Shown here piece after piece: positions 15,609 to 22,915 of a stretch of 53,040 bases of DNA. Below the pieces are notes generated by a model. That model saw only the letters and a program-made list of their open reading frames with translations. It was not told the DNA's origin and searched no databases. The stretch's first letter is position 1; each line of letters opens with the position of its first letter. The stretch comes from Vicinamibacterales bacterium (GTDB lineage Bacteria; Acidobacteriota; Vicinamibacteria; Vicinamibacterales; Fen-181). The stretch covers positions 1-53,040 of the forward strand of contig DASXVO010000087.1 of the NCBI GenBank assembly GCA_036504215.1, written 5' to 3'. The position numbers were made by a program, and so were the translations under genes.

Positions 15609-15857
15609 ATGGAATCGCCGCGGTTCGTCTACGTTCTGGAGAGCATCCACGACGCCGCCCGCCAGTACGTGGGGCTCGCGGCTGATGTCGCGGCCAGGCT
15701 GGCCGAGCACAACGCCGGAAAGGCTCGGTACACCTCAAAGCACCGTCCGTGGCGGCTACGCGCCGCCATCGAGTTCACAGATCCTGACGCGGCGGCCCGC
15801 TTCGAGAAGTACCTCAAGTCCGGTTCCGGCCGCGCATTCGCCCGCCGCCACCTCTGA
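15609..15857 (+). CDS. Small GIY-YIG nuclease domain protein
   Basis: This 82-residue protein is a single GIY-YIG domain of the UPF0213/YhbQ type. FVYVLES replaces GIY and QYVGLA contains the YIG-type YVG. An arginine in AARLAEHNAG and the glutamate in RFEKYLKSGSGRAF correspond to the conserved catalytic positions. Such minimal nucleases may cut or nick DNA, but cell roles are poorly defined. The gene is the first after ssrA inside the presumed element and is on its own, 12 bp before the end of the integrase remnant on the other strand. Confidence 0.8.
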   Translation: MESPRFVYVLESIHDAARQYVGLAADVAARLAEHNAGKARYTSKHRPWRLRAAIEFTDPDAAARFEKYLKSGSGRAFARRHL

Positions 15858-15868
15858 GCCACCCGCGC

Positions 15869-16006
15869 TCAATCCCACGTCCTCGTTGCGTCGAAGAACC
15901 CGGCCTCCGATTTCGGCGTCGACAGCAGGCGGATCGTGCACGGCATCCGCTCGAGCACGTTCCACTCGACGGCCTTTCTCAACGCGGTGTTCAACACCGT
16001 CAGACC
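15869..16006 (-). pseudogene. Remnant of a tyrosine recombinase (integrase)
   Basis: About 45 codons on the minus strand read GLTVLNTALRKAVEWNVLER, then MPCTIRLLSTPKSEAGFFDA, ending at a stop. This is characteristic of the end of the SAM-like core-binding domain and the linker of phage-type tyrosine recombinases, where 'L..ALN.AVEW..L...P....L..PK....F' is typical. The upstream part is cut off by the C-terminus of the HNH gene, and the whole catalytic domain (R-HxxR-Y) is missing. It lies about 640 bp from the end of ssrA, reading towards it, as expected for an integrase beside its attachment site. Confidence 0.6.
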
Positions 16007-16017
16007 TGAGACCCTGC

Positions 16018-16959
16018 TCACCGCCCCAGCAGCGCGTGCTTGAACACGTTCGCGCGGTGATAGTCGAGGTAAGCGCTCTGCTCTCTCGAAAACTCGCCCA
16101 CGTCGACCCCAGCGTCGATTCCCCACGCATCAAGGAGTGTGTCTCTCACTTCCGGGACAACGACGAACTGGTGGCCGCTGGAAAACGTCACGTATCCCTC
16201 GTCGAACAGGTGATCGATGTGCGGTGAGAGCAGAAGTCCGTTGGCGCCGTCGAGTCGTTCGACATCGGTGGCGTTCCGCCACGGCTTGATATGACTCGCC
16301 TTCAAGTGCCTCGGCTCGTTCACGCCGGTGACCCGACACGCCTCTTCTCGCAAGAGGACATTCGACCGGAACACACCTTGCCCTCGCCTGGCCCTTACAA
16401 GTTGGTCCCTGAACGTCGGCCCGGGCATCCCGCGATCGAGAACGGTGACATCCAGGTCCGGCGGCTCGGGCGCGCTCTGGACCACTGAGATCGTGGCATA
16501 CGCGTCCCAGTAGGCTTGGCCGATCAGACCGATCAATGCGTCCGCAAGTGCCTGCGGCAACTGAGCGAGGTAGACGGATTGCAGGCCGTCACCGCTGTCT
16601 TGAAGGGGCGAGTATTTGGGCGGCAGGAGGGGACGCAGGATCGTTGCGTGGTCCTTGGGTCGGATCTGGTTGTTCAGGACGCAGTAGTCGACCGGGACGA
16701 ACCAGCCTTCTCGCGACCAGTTCGAACCCGCCGCACCGAAGTCGGGCTTTGGGCCGGTCTCGGCTCCCCCGGTGGCCAACCCGATTGCCTTGATGCGCGT
16801 ATCGCAGAACGAGAACACGACGTCGCCGGGCAACACTTGTCGCATGTTCTCGTAGAACTGGTTGCGAGCCCCGTTCGCGTTCTGTTTCGGGGACCACATG
16901 AAGTTCCCGCGAACCTCAGCCCGGTACGTCTGGTTCTGATTGACCCACCAGTAGCGCAT
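16018..16959 (-). CDS. HNH endonuclease with EVE/PUA-like N-terminal domain
   Basis: This is a protein of about 313 residues from ATG 16959 (a GTG at 16980 would add seven). The N-terminus (RYWWVNQNQTYRAE, GDVVFSFCDTRIKAIG) resembles EVE/PUA-like modules that recognise modified bases. The C-terminal HNH domain has ASHIKPWRNA and NGLLLSPHIDHLFDEGYV, supplying the metal-binding and catalytic histidines. This arrangement is common in modification-dependent restriction enzymes, so a defence role against modified phage DNA is likely but inferred. No partner methyltransferase is visible. Its 3' end abuts the integrase remnant, which suggests that its insertion, or a deletion, removed the rest of that gene. 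Confidence 0.82.
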   Translation of the reverse strand: MRYWWVNQNQTYRAEVRGNFMWSPKQNANGARNQFYENMRQVLPGDVVFSFCDTRIKAIGLATGGAETGPKPDFGAAGSNWSREGWFVPVDYCVLNNQIRPKDHATILRPLLPPKYSPLQDSGDGLQSVYLAQLPQALADALIGLIGQAYWDAYATISVVQSAPEPPDLDVTVLDRGMPGPTFRDQLVRARRGQGVFRSNVLLREEACRVTGVNEPRHLKASHIKPWRNATDVERLDGANGLLLSPHIDHLFDEGYVTFSSGHQFVVVPEVRDTLLDAWGIDAGVDVGEFSREQSAYLDYHRANVFKHALLGR

Positions 16960-17013
16960 CGCCCAACGGCTCGCGCCCACTATAGACCTAGCGCGGCCAC
17001 ACAGGCAACGAGC

Positions 17014-17112
17014 ATGGCACGGTCGGCGAAACCGAGGTACGACGGCGACGCCGACCGATTTGTCTTCGACCGGAGGTTTGACGCCGAGGGCGGGCGGGAG
17101 GGCGACGCATGA
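17014..17112 (+). CDS. Possible 32-residue protein preceding the RepB-type primase
   Basis: A short frame from ATG 17014 to TGA 17112 encodes a highly charged peptide (MARSAKPRYDGDADRFVFD and 13 more residues). Its stop overlaps the ATG of the primase gene (ATGA, 17109-17112), the coupling expected for a real leading gene of the operon. No domain is recognisable, and there is no strong ribosome site. It could equally be a chance frame. Confidence 0.4.
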   Translation: MARSAKPRYDGDADRFVFDRRFDAEGGREGDA

Positions 17113-17988
17113 CGGACCGGGAGACGGCGCGCCACTTCCTCAGGCTGGCGTTCGAGCCCGGAGACTGGGTGGCCGTGTTCCTGAAGGCGTACGACACCGG
17201 CCGCGTCATGCAGCGAGTCGCGCCGCTGGCGACGGTCTGCGAGCCTCGCCGGCAGACGTGGTTGCGCGTGATGAACGCGTACCGGTTCAACGTCTATGTC
17301 AGCGTCAATGCGATGACGCCGGGACTCCGAGAACGGACCAAGCACGCGGTGAGATCGGTCCGCCACGTGTTCCTGGATGTGGATGAGGACGCGGAGGGCC
17401 TGGTCGAGCGGCTGGCCACGAGGCACGACCTGCCCGCGCCGTCTTACGTCGTCCACTCATCGGCGGGCCGCCTGCAGATGGCTTGGCGCGTGCGCGGTTT
17501 CACGGGTGACACCGTCGAACGGCTGCAGAAGCAGCTCGCCAAGGAGCTGGGCGCGGACCTCAACGCGACCGCCAGCTCCCAGACGATGAGGGTGCCTGGA
17601 TTCCTCAATCGCAAGCACGCGCCAGCCCCCATCGTCACCGTCGAATACCGGGCCGCGAGCGCCGTCTACGGGCCTGGCGACTTCCCCACCCCGGCCGAAC
17701 CGCCTGGCCGAGCCCGCGAGCGGCTCGCCCCGGCGAGACTCGCGTCCGCTGTCGACCCCAACATCGTGGAGCGAGCCAGGCGGTACCTGGCGGCGGTTCC
17801 GCCGGCCGTGGCCGGCCAGCACGGCGACACCCAGACGTTCCGGGTCTGCTGTCGACTGGAACGCGCGCTGCGAGCCGCCCTGGTCCGAGCGGGAGTTGAT
17901 CGCGAAGCTGGAGCACGCGCGCCGCTACGGGCGGGAGCCGATCGGCGGCCTGCTGGGGAGCGGGACGAGGCGCGGCCATTCACCCTGA
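17109..17988 (+). pseudogene. RepB-like DNA primase, broken by an internal deletion
   Basis: Codons from ATG 17109 encode a protein with HVFLDVDED (about residues 86-94), PSYVVHSSAGRLQMAWRV and TMRVPGFLNRKH, the pattern of the plasmid and phage RepB-type primase domain with an acidic metal site. After TFRVCCRL (to 17858) the natural continuation WNARCEPPWSERELIAKLEH and ARRYGREPIGGLL is found in another frame starting at 17857 and ending with TGA 17986-17988. About 15-20 residues expected between the two blocks are absent, so this is a small deletion plus a frame change, not a single-base error. The original frame runs on meaninglessly to 18560. It is probably the replication gene of an integrated element. 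Confidence 0.75.
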
Positions 17989-18110
17989 GTTTCGTCGACC
18001 ACGCACGTGCCACACGGCCGTGCGTTCACCCGGTTCGCCAGCGTCCCCAGGACCCTGGTGAACATAGCCGCTGCCGTCGGCCCAGGCCCTCGGCAGTCTT
18101 GGAGGATACC

Positions 18111-18354
18111 GTGGCCAAGGAGAAAGGCAATGTGGTGTCCGTGAAGGCCGTCCGCGCCGAGCAAGGCGGTCCCTCAGGGAAGCTTGCCGACGCGGAATTG
18201 ATCTTCGAAGCCGGTGCGGGTCCGCTCAGCGGACTCCGGCTCATCGGCTTCGCCGTTTGGGAGCGTCGCGATGGCGGGAAAAACGTGACGTTCCCCGCCC
18301 GGCCCGCGATTCTCGATTCTCGACGCGTACAGCCGCCTCGAGCTTCAGTCCTGA
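18111..18354 (+). pseudogene. Conserved small element protein, frame-shifted near its end
   Basis: A GTG at 18111 with GGAGG at 18101-18105 begins a coherent protein: VAKEKGNVVSVKAVRAEQGG, then KLADAELIFEAGAGPLSGLR, LIGFAVWERRDGG and NVTFPAR. At about 18303 the frame loses sense, while another frame gives RFSILDAYSRLELQS and a stop at 18352-18354, resembling the expected C-terminal helix. The section expected between them appears deleted. Small proteins of this kind accompany RepB-type primases in integrated elements; a single-strand DNA-binding-like role is only a guess. Like the primase it seems inactive. Confidence 0.5.
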
Positions 18355-18477
18355 CCCGTTCCTCGACTCCCGAGGCAGCCGCCCTCAGGGCCCCTGCCTC
18401 GGGCTCGTTCGTCCGCGTCGCTCATCGTGGCAATCGTCCACCTGGAAACGATCATGGCGCTTCAAGAAGGACCGGTA

Positions 18478-19620
18478 ATGGACTCCGCAGCCCCTCGCTC
18501 TGCCCTTCGCCGTCCCGAGCTCGTGACCGACGCCTCCACGACGTCCGCGCCGGCCCCTGAACCCGCCCGTTTCCTCACCGTGACGGCCGTGTACCAGCTG
18601 TCGGAGGCGGGACGGAAGGCGTCGCTTCTGGCCGGCGGTGATGGCCGGGCTCTCCAGCAGCCCAAGATCCAGGTGCCGCCCAATCGTCTCCACCTCGTGA
18701 GCGTGGATGCCCAAGGCGTCGCGCGACTGAAACTCCGTCCCCGCTTCGAGATGGACGTGAACCAGCACGTCGTCCGGGCCGACGCTCACCCGACCTACGA
18801 CGCCCCGCCCACTCTCGACGATCTGTTCCGAGATGCGGCACGAAACCATGAACTGGAGCGCGTCTACCAGGCCGAGCGAACCGTCACACGGGCAACGAAG
18901 CGCGAAACCGAGCGGGAACGCCGCGCCACAATCGCCCAGGCGTTCCTGGCCGACAAGGCCCAGCGGGCCCTCTCAACGCCGCCGGTGCCGTCGCCAGTGC
19001 ACTGCTGCCTCCTGGTCGCCGGCCAAGGCCGCGCGGTCTTCGACGTGCGCAAGGATGAGGGCGTCGCCCGCGAGGTCCCGCCTGAGGCCTTTCGCCGCTT
19101 CCGCGCCGACGAGCAGGCGCGGAGGGCCCGCAACCAGCAGGCGCGCGCCGTCCACCTGGCGTTACACGAAGAGAAGGTGCGCTATGTCGCGGACTGGGTC
19201 GCCCAGCACGGCACACCCGAACTTCGGTCCCGCCACGCCGCCGGCGTCCTGCCGATGGCGGACGCGATTGAGGCGATCGCCGACCAAGCGTTCGCAGCCG
19301 TCGGCAACCTTCCGGTCTACAAGCACGACGGCGCCGCACGGCTTCAGGCTCACCTGCGTACTTTTCCGGAGTACGCCGACGTCGTCGTCTCGCCCCGCGA
19401 CCTCGTTGTCACAAGTACCTCCGCCGTCAATGCCACATCAGAGCGGTGGGCGACGGTCCGGGCGGTACAGACGGCGATGCCGGACGCTAACGTCACGATT
19501 CGATCGCACCGGCTCTCCTGGAAGCGCCGGCAGCAGGCCCCATCACTCACCCTCACGGGCGTCCTCGTGATTCAGGAAACGGGGCCGTTCACCCTCCGGC
19601 GAGAGTTCGCCGTGACCTGA
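18478..19620 (+). CDS. Conserved hypothetical protein of integrated elements
   Basis: This 380-residue protein runs from ATG 18478, chosen because AGAAGG precedes it; in-frame ATGs at 18427 and 18454 are less likely. A central region (about 120-185) is rich in Arg, Glu and Ala and probably helical. FLTVTAVYQLSEAGRKASLL and RLKLRPRFEMDVNQ near the N-terminus, and PTYDAPPTLDDLFRDAARN, look like conserved blocks. There is no signal peptide, membrane segment or known catalytic motif. It follows the two broken replication-type genes, so it probably belongs to the same mobile element. I do not recognise a function. Confidence 0.65.
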   Translation: MDSAAPRSALRRPELVTDASTTSAPAPEPARFLTVTAVYQLSEAGRKASLLAGGDGRALQQPKIQVPPNRLHLVSVDAQGVARLKLRPRFEMDVNQHVVRADAHPTYDAPPTLDDLFRDAARNHELERVYQAERTVTRATKRETERERRATIAQAFLADKAQRALSTPPVPSPVHCCLLVAGQGRAVFDVRKDEGVAREVPPEAFRRFRADEQARRARNQQARAVHLALHEEKVRYVADWVAQHGTPELRSRHAAGVLPMADAIEAIADQAFAAVGNLPVYKHDGAARLQAHLRTFPEYADVVVSPRDLVVTSTSAVNATSERWATVRAVQTAMPDANVTIRSHRLSWKRRQQAPSLTLTGVLVIQETGPFTLRREFAVT

Positions 19621-20149
19621 GGCGCGGTTCACGGCTCCCCGCCCTGCCAGCGCACAACCACGAAGCGCCCCACGCTGAGCAGTATGGGCAGTCGGGCTCT
19701 TTTGCTGATGGGTTCGGTGTCTCAAGAATCCTATGGCGCCCACTTGAAATGGTCCTGACACCTCGCCTGACGCGCGCGTCGCCCGGCGTATCATGAGACA
19801 TGTGATTGCTGGGACCGCGCCATCGTTGGCCACATCGCGAGCATTCCCGGGCACGCAGGATTCCTACAGGCAAGGGGGAGCTGGCGAGCACGTTCTCGCC
19901 GGGATGGGCCGCCTTCCATCTATCACGGGAATCTGGCTGATAGACGGCCGGCGGCAACTTCCGGTCGAATCCGTATCGATTCCGCGCAACCCAACGCACC
20001 ACACCCACTTGCCTCTGCCATCGAACGGCGCAAGAATGCGACCGGTAGGCATCGCCCCGTCCGAGCGCATGGGCGTTTCCCGGCTCCGGACCGGCAAAAT
20101 GGCGCATTCCAAATGAATGATCGGTTACTCGGACACGAGGGACCACTCA
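19621..20149. other. Intergenic region without a recognisable gene
   Basis: No frame in these 529 bases has both a plausible start and recognisable protein features. The frames at 19793-20116 (+) and 19864-20112 (-) look random. I found no terminator with a T-run. The region probably holds the promoter of the HEPN/AbiJ-like pair. Confidence 0.5.
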
Positions 20150-20797
20150 ATGATGGACACGGACGCAATACTCAAACAACTGGACTCGATTCTGCAACGT
20201 CATTTCCAGGCCGTTAACTCGGACGCCGATCCCATTCCTGCGTCGAGGATCAATGAGCTGCTCACCAGCGCTGAGGCGGCTATCCAACGACTTGCACCTC
20301 CGGGTTCCGCCTACCTCTCACGCGGTTCTGAGGCCCTGAAGGCGAATGGGGCAGACGAGTACCGCTTGGAACTACTGATGGGCGTTGTCGCCGCTCTCCG
20401 TCACGACCTCGAAGTCGGCGGCCTGCTACCGATCCAGGAGTTGATACGTGCCGAGGTGTTCGACGACTTTCTGGACATGGCGGATCACCTCCTTGCGTTA
20501 GGCTACAAGGACCCGGCGGCCGTTCTCGCCAGTGGCGTTTTGGAACAACACCTCAGGACACTGTGTCGCAGCCGCAATATCGCGACCGACGTAGATGGGA
20601 AACCCAAGAGCGCCGACAGCTTGAATTCAGAGCTGGCCCGCGTCGGCGCGTACAACAAGTTGGACCAAAAAAGCGTCACGTCGTGGCAGGACTTGAGGAA
20701 CAAGGCCGCGCACGGAGAGTACGTGGCGTACGACGCGCGCCAGGTGCAACTCGTGATACTAGGAATCCGCGATTTCGCGCGACGGATCCCGCTCTGA
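20150..20797 (+). CDS. HEPN-motif protein, probable abortive-infection partner
   Basis: This 215-residue helical protein starts at ATG 20150 (or the adjacent ATG 20153). Near the C-terminus it has RNKAAH in the context DLRNKAAHGEY (about residues 183-188), matching the Rx4-6H active site of HEPN ribonucleases. Helical segments such as LLMGVVAALRHDLEVGGLLP and AVLASGVLEQHLRTLCRSRN precede it. HEPN proteins cut RNA in toxin-antitoxin and abortive-infection systems, but some HEPN-like members are inactive scaffolds. It lies 103 bp before the AbiJ-like gene on the same strand, so the two may form one defence unit. That unit is inferred. Confidence 0.65.
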   Translation: MMDTDAILKQLDSILQRHFQAVNSDADPIPASRINELLTSAEAAIQRLAPPGSAYLSRGSEALKANGADEYRLELLMGVVAALRHDLEVGGLLPIQELIRAEVFDDFLDMADHLLALGYKDPAAVLASGVLEQHLRTLCRSRNIATDVDGKPKSADSLNSELARVGAYNKLDQKSVTSWQDLRNKAAHGEYVAYDARQVQLVILGIRDFARRIPL

Positions 20798-20900
20798 CGG
20801 CGGCCGATTAGCCAGCGGTTGCGCCCAGACGGCCTCCGGAGCTGGCTCAATGCGGCCTGGGGTGAACAGCGATCGGTAGGCGAACGGGAAGGCGACGGAC

Positions 20901-21764
20901 ATGAAGACGATCTCAGAGATCACGAGGCGGGCGATTGCCGACGGTCTCGCTGAGGGACCATACGACTGGGCCGGGCGCTTCAACGAGATCGACTTCCTCT
21001 CTCGTCTGTACGACCTAACCGCTCTTCCCTCCGACGACGGACGGTATGAGACTGCGGCCGGCGACATCCGCCAACACCGCGTCAACAACCAGGACGGCGA
21101 GCCGGACTGGGTCTTCTACGACCACCGGTTCGAGCTGCTCCGTGGAACGGACGAGGCGTTCGTGCAGTTCTTGTCCGGGACTGTACATCCGGCGGTTCGC
21201 CCGCATAGCGACCAGGCCTGGCAACTCGTCGAGATGTACAACGGCGAGCTCCGCCGCGACGGTTGGGAGCTGGTTCAAACCGACGAGATATCAGGGCGCC
21301 CGGTCTTCTCCGCACGTCGTGCCGACGCACAGCCCGAGGTGTTCGAAGAGCCAACCGGATGGCCGAAAGTCGACCGCCAAGTGGACGAGATTCGTCTCCG
21401 TCTGCGGGAGGGCCAGACCGAGGAGCAGTTCCAAGCGGTGGGCCACATGTGTCGAGAAACGCTGATATCCCTCGCCCAGGCGGTATACAACCGCAACCGT
21501 CACCCGCCTCTGGACGGGTCGGAACCCAGCGCCACTGATGCGAAGCGAATGCTCGAGGCCTTCATTGCGGCGGAACTCGCCGGACCGGCGAATGCCGACG
21601 CCCGCAAGCACGCGAGGGCGGCGTTCGACCTCGCCAACGGCCTCCAACACGATCGAACAGCCGGATTCCGAGATGCAGCGCTGTGTGCGGAGGCCACGGT
21701 CTCCGTGGTACGAATCGCGGCCATTGTTTCTGGACGTCGCGAGCGAACGGAGCTCGGCGACTGA
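20901..21764 (+). CDS. AbiJ-like abortive infection protein
   Basis: This 287-residue protein has an N-terminal domain of AbiJ type (NTD3-like): RRAIADGL, WAGRFNEIDFLSRLYDL, GDIRQHRVNN, DDWVFYD-like PDWVFYDHRFELL, and DGWELVQTDEISGRPVF (to about residue 140). The C-terminal part (about 160-280) is helical, with MLEAFIAAELAGP and FDLANGLQHDRTAGFRDAAL, a HEPN-like layout with a conserved histidine. AbiJ proteins block phage growth, presumably by RNA cleavage after infection. No signal or membrane segment is present. The stop at 21762-21764 abuts a fragment of an RNase A-like CdiA toxin, which marks a recombination junction. Confidence 0.72.
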   Translation: MKTISEITRRAIADGLAEGPYDWAGRFNEIDFLSRLYDLTALPSDDGRYETAAGDIRQHRVNNQDGEPDWVFYDHRFELLRGTDEAFVQFLSGTVHPAVRPHSDQAWQLVEMYNGELRRDGWELVQTDEISGRPVFSARRADAQPEVFEEPTGWPKVDRQVDEIRLRLREGQTEEQFQAVGHMCRETLISLAQAVYNRNRHPPLDGSEPSATDAKRMLEAFIAAELAGPANADARKHARAAFDLANGLQHDRTAGFRDAALCAEATVSVVRIAAIVSGRRERTELGD

Positions 21765-21940
21765 CATTCCCGCGGCCCAACCTGGCGCTTCACTATCGGA
21801 GTCCGGACGGCCGCACGATCGGCTCCTCGGTCGAGCGTGGCGACTCGCGACCGCACCCCTGCACGGGTGCCCTGGTCGTCCTTCGGTGGGACGACCTCCG
21901 CAATACCTTCTTCGTCCTGACCTCGTACCCGGAGGCTACG
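21764..21940 (+). pseudogene. C-terminal fragment of a CdiA-CT RNase A-like toxin
   Basis: The frame directly after the AbiJ-like stop encodes NLALHYRSPDGRTIGSSVER, then GDSRPHPCTGALVVLRWDD and TFFVLTSYPEA. This matches the tail of bacterial RNase A-like domains at CdiA C-termini, where 'G..V.RG......T..RVVLR.D....F.VLTAYP' is typical. There is no start codon of its own and the upstream part of the toxin, including the first catalytic histidine region, is missing. The stop has been lost, so the frame runs on past 22300. A CdiI-like immunity gene follows immediately, supporting the reading. Confidence 0.55.
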
Positions 21941-21942
21941 CG

Positions 21943-22299
21943 ATGGCTCCTCGACGCACGCTGGCACGCGGGAGCCGTCCGACGCTCTCCGCGGCTGACT
22001 ATCCCACGCCCGGCTCTTTCTTCGCCGGGTACCTACACGAGGACTTTGTGGAAGATCACGGCTCGCTGGAGGAGGCGCTTCGAGCGTTTCGGGCCGACGC
22101 CGACGAGGAGGAGCAGGAGCGGTTCACGCGGGAATCAGCGGGGCTGCTGGAGGCGGCCGCGAGGCTTCCGTACGACGTGGTCGCGGGTTTCATCCGGCGG
22201 GACCTTGGGGCGACCTGGCGTCCGACGGACCTCGCCCAGCTCGAGCGCCTGTTGGGTCGGTCTCCGGACCAGGCCAAACGCGCATCGGGCGGCAGTTGA
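21943..22299 (+). CDS. CdiI-like contact-dependent inhibition immunity protein
   Basis: This 118-residue acidic, helical protein starts at ATG 21943 with GGAGG at 21931-21935. ADYPTPGSFFAGYLHEDFVE (about residues 18-37) and GSLEEALRAF fit the CdiI_2 type of immunity protein, which binds and neutralises a CdiA C-terminal toxin. LPYDVVAGFIRRDLGATWRP follows. It overlaps the last codons of the RNase A-like toxin remnant, the normal order being toxin then immunity. It may persist as an orphan that protects against a toxin from neighbours. The specific toxin it neutralises is inferred from position only. Confidence 0.65.
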   Translation: MAPRRTLARGSRPTLSAADYPTPGSFFAGYLHEDFVEDHGSLEEALRAFRADADEEEQERFTRESAGLLEAAARLPYDVVAGFIRRDLGATWRPTDLAQLERLLGRSPDQAKRASGGS

Positions 22300-22309
22300 A
22301 AAGGACTCG

Positions 22310-22690
22310 GTGAGCGACGGCAGCTGTCGGGTTTCGGTGGCTATGCAGGCGATTCACGCAAATCGGACGCATTGGACCAAGACGGAGACAGATGACTGGG
22401 TGACCTCGCTGTGCCTGATCCTGGTCTTCGGAGGGGCACTCGTTTCGGCCACGTTCTTTGGAATGGTGATTGGCGTTCCCGCCCTCGTTGCCGGGCTCGT
22501 CCTCGGTGCCCTTCGGCTTGCCGGCCTCAATCCGTTCGTGAGCTATCTCTCGAAGAAGACAAAACTGGAAGGCCCTTGCCCGTATTGCACGGACCCGATT
22601 GTCCTGCTCTCTTCAAAGTCATCCTTCACGTGCGGGCGTTGCCGGCACGAAGTGGTTGTTCGAGGAGACGATTTCATCGCGCTGCCTTGA
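22310..22690 (+). CDS. Two-helix membrane protein with a C-terminal zinc ribbon
   Basis: This protein has 126 residues from GTG 22310 (AAAGGA at 22299-22304), or 115 from ATG 22343. Two adjacent hydrophobic segments (SLCLILVFGGALVSATFFGM and VPALVAGLVLGALRLAG) are followed by a cytoplasmic zinc ribbon with CPYC and CGRC pairs. The tail ends HEVVVRGDDFIALP. Proteins of this form are not assigned a function; a sensor or membrane adaptor role is possible. The start choice is uncertain, and the open frame further upstream belongs to the toxin remnant and the shadow of the immunity gene. Confidence 0.6.
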   Translation: MSDGSCRVSVAMQAIHANRTHWTKTETDDWVTSLCLILVFGGALVSATFFGMVIGVPALVAGLVLGALRLAGLNPFVSYLSKKTKLEGPCPYCTDPIVLLSSKSSFTCGRCRHEVVVRGDDFIALP

Positions 22691-22915
22691 AGACTCCCCG
22701 ACCGTTCCGGCACGGAGAGGTTTGCGCCGCGACGCGCTGGTCGGTCGCTCATTCGTCAGGACAGTGATAGTGTGCGCAGGTCGATGCCCGTGTCGGGCGA
22801 GCGGCCGGCTCCAGCTGGCGCGTGCGGAGAGCTCCGTCAGCGGGTGACTGCCTCCCCAAAGGCGATGCTGGCCGCCGTGCTGGCCACCGTTGAACGTCCG
22901 AGGCGCGCTACTGGC

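Noticed and set aside
15110-15610. Antisense frame of 166 codons containing an RRRESNPRP motif
   Set aside because: The motif is the reverse complement of the tmRNA T-arm and acceptor sequence. Such frames are common false ORFs next to tRNA and tmRNA genes.
17989-18560. Extension of the primase frame to 18560
   Set aside because: Beyond 17858 the frame no longer matches the primase; the family sequence continues in another frame, and a separate GTG gene starts at 18111.
21683-22690. Single 335-codon protein from 21683 to 22690
   Set aside because: It joins a toxin remnant, the shadow of the immunity gene and the zinc-ribbon protein only because stops are missing; the immunity gene in another frame has its own ribosome site.
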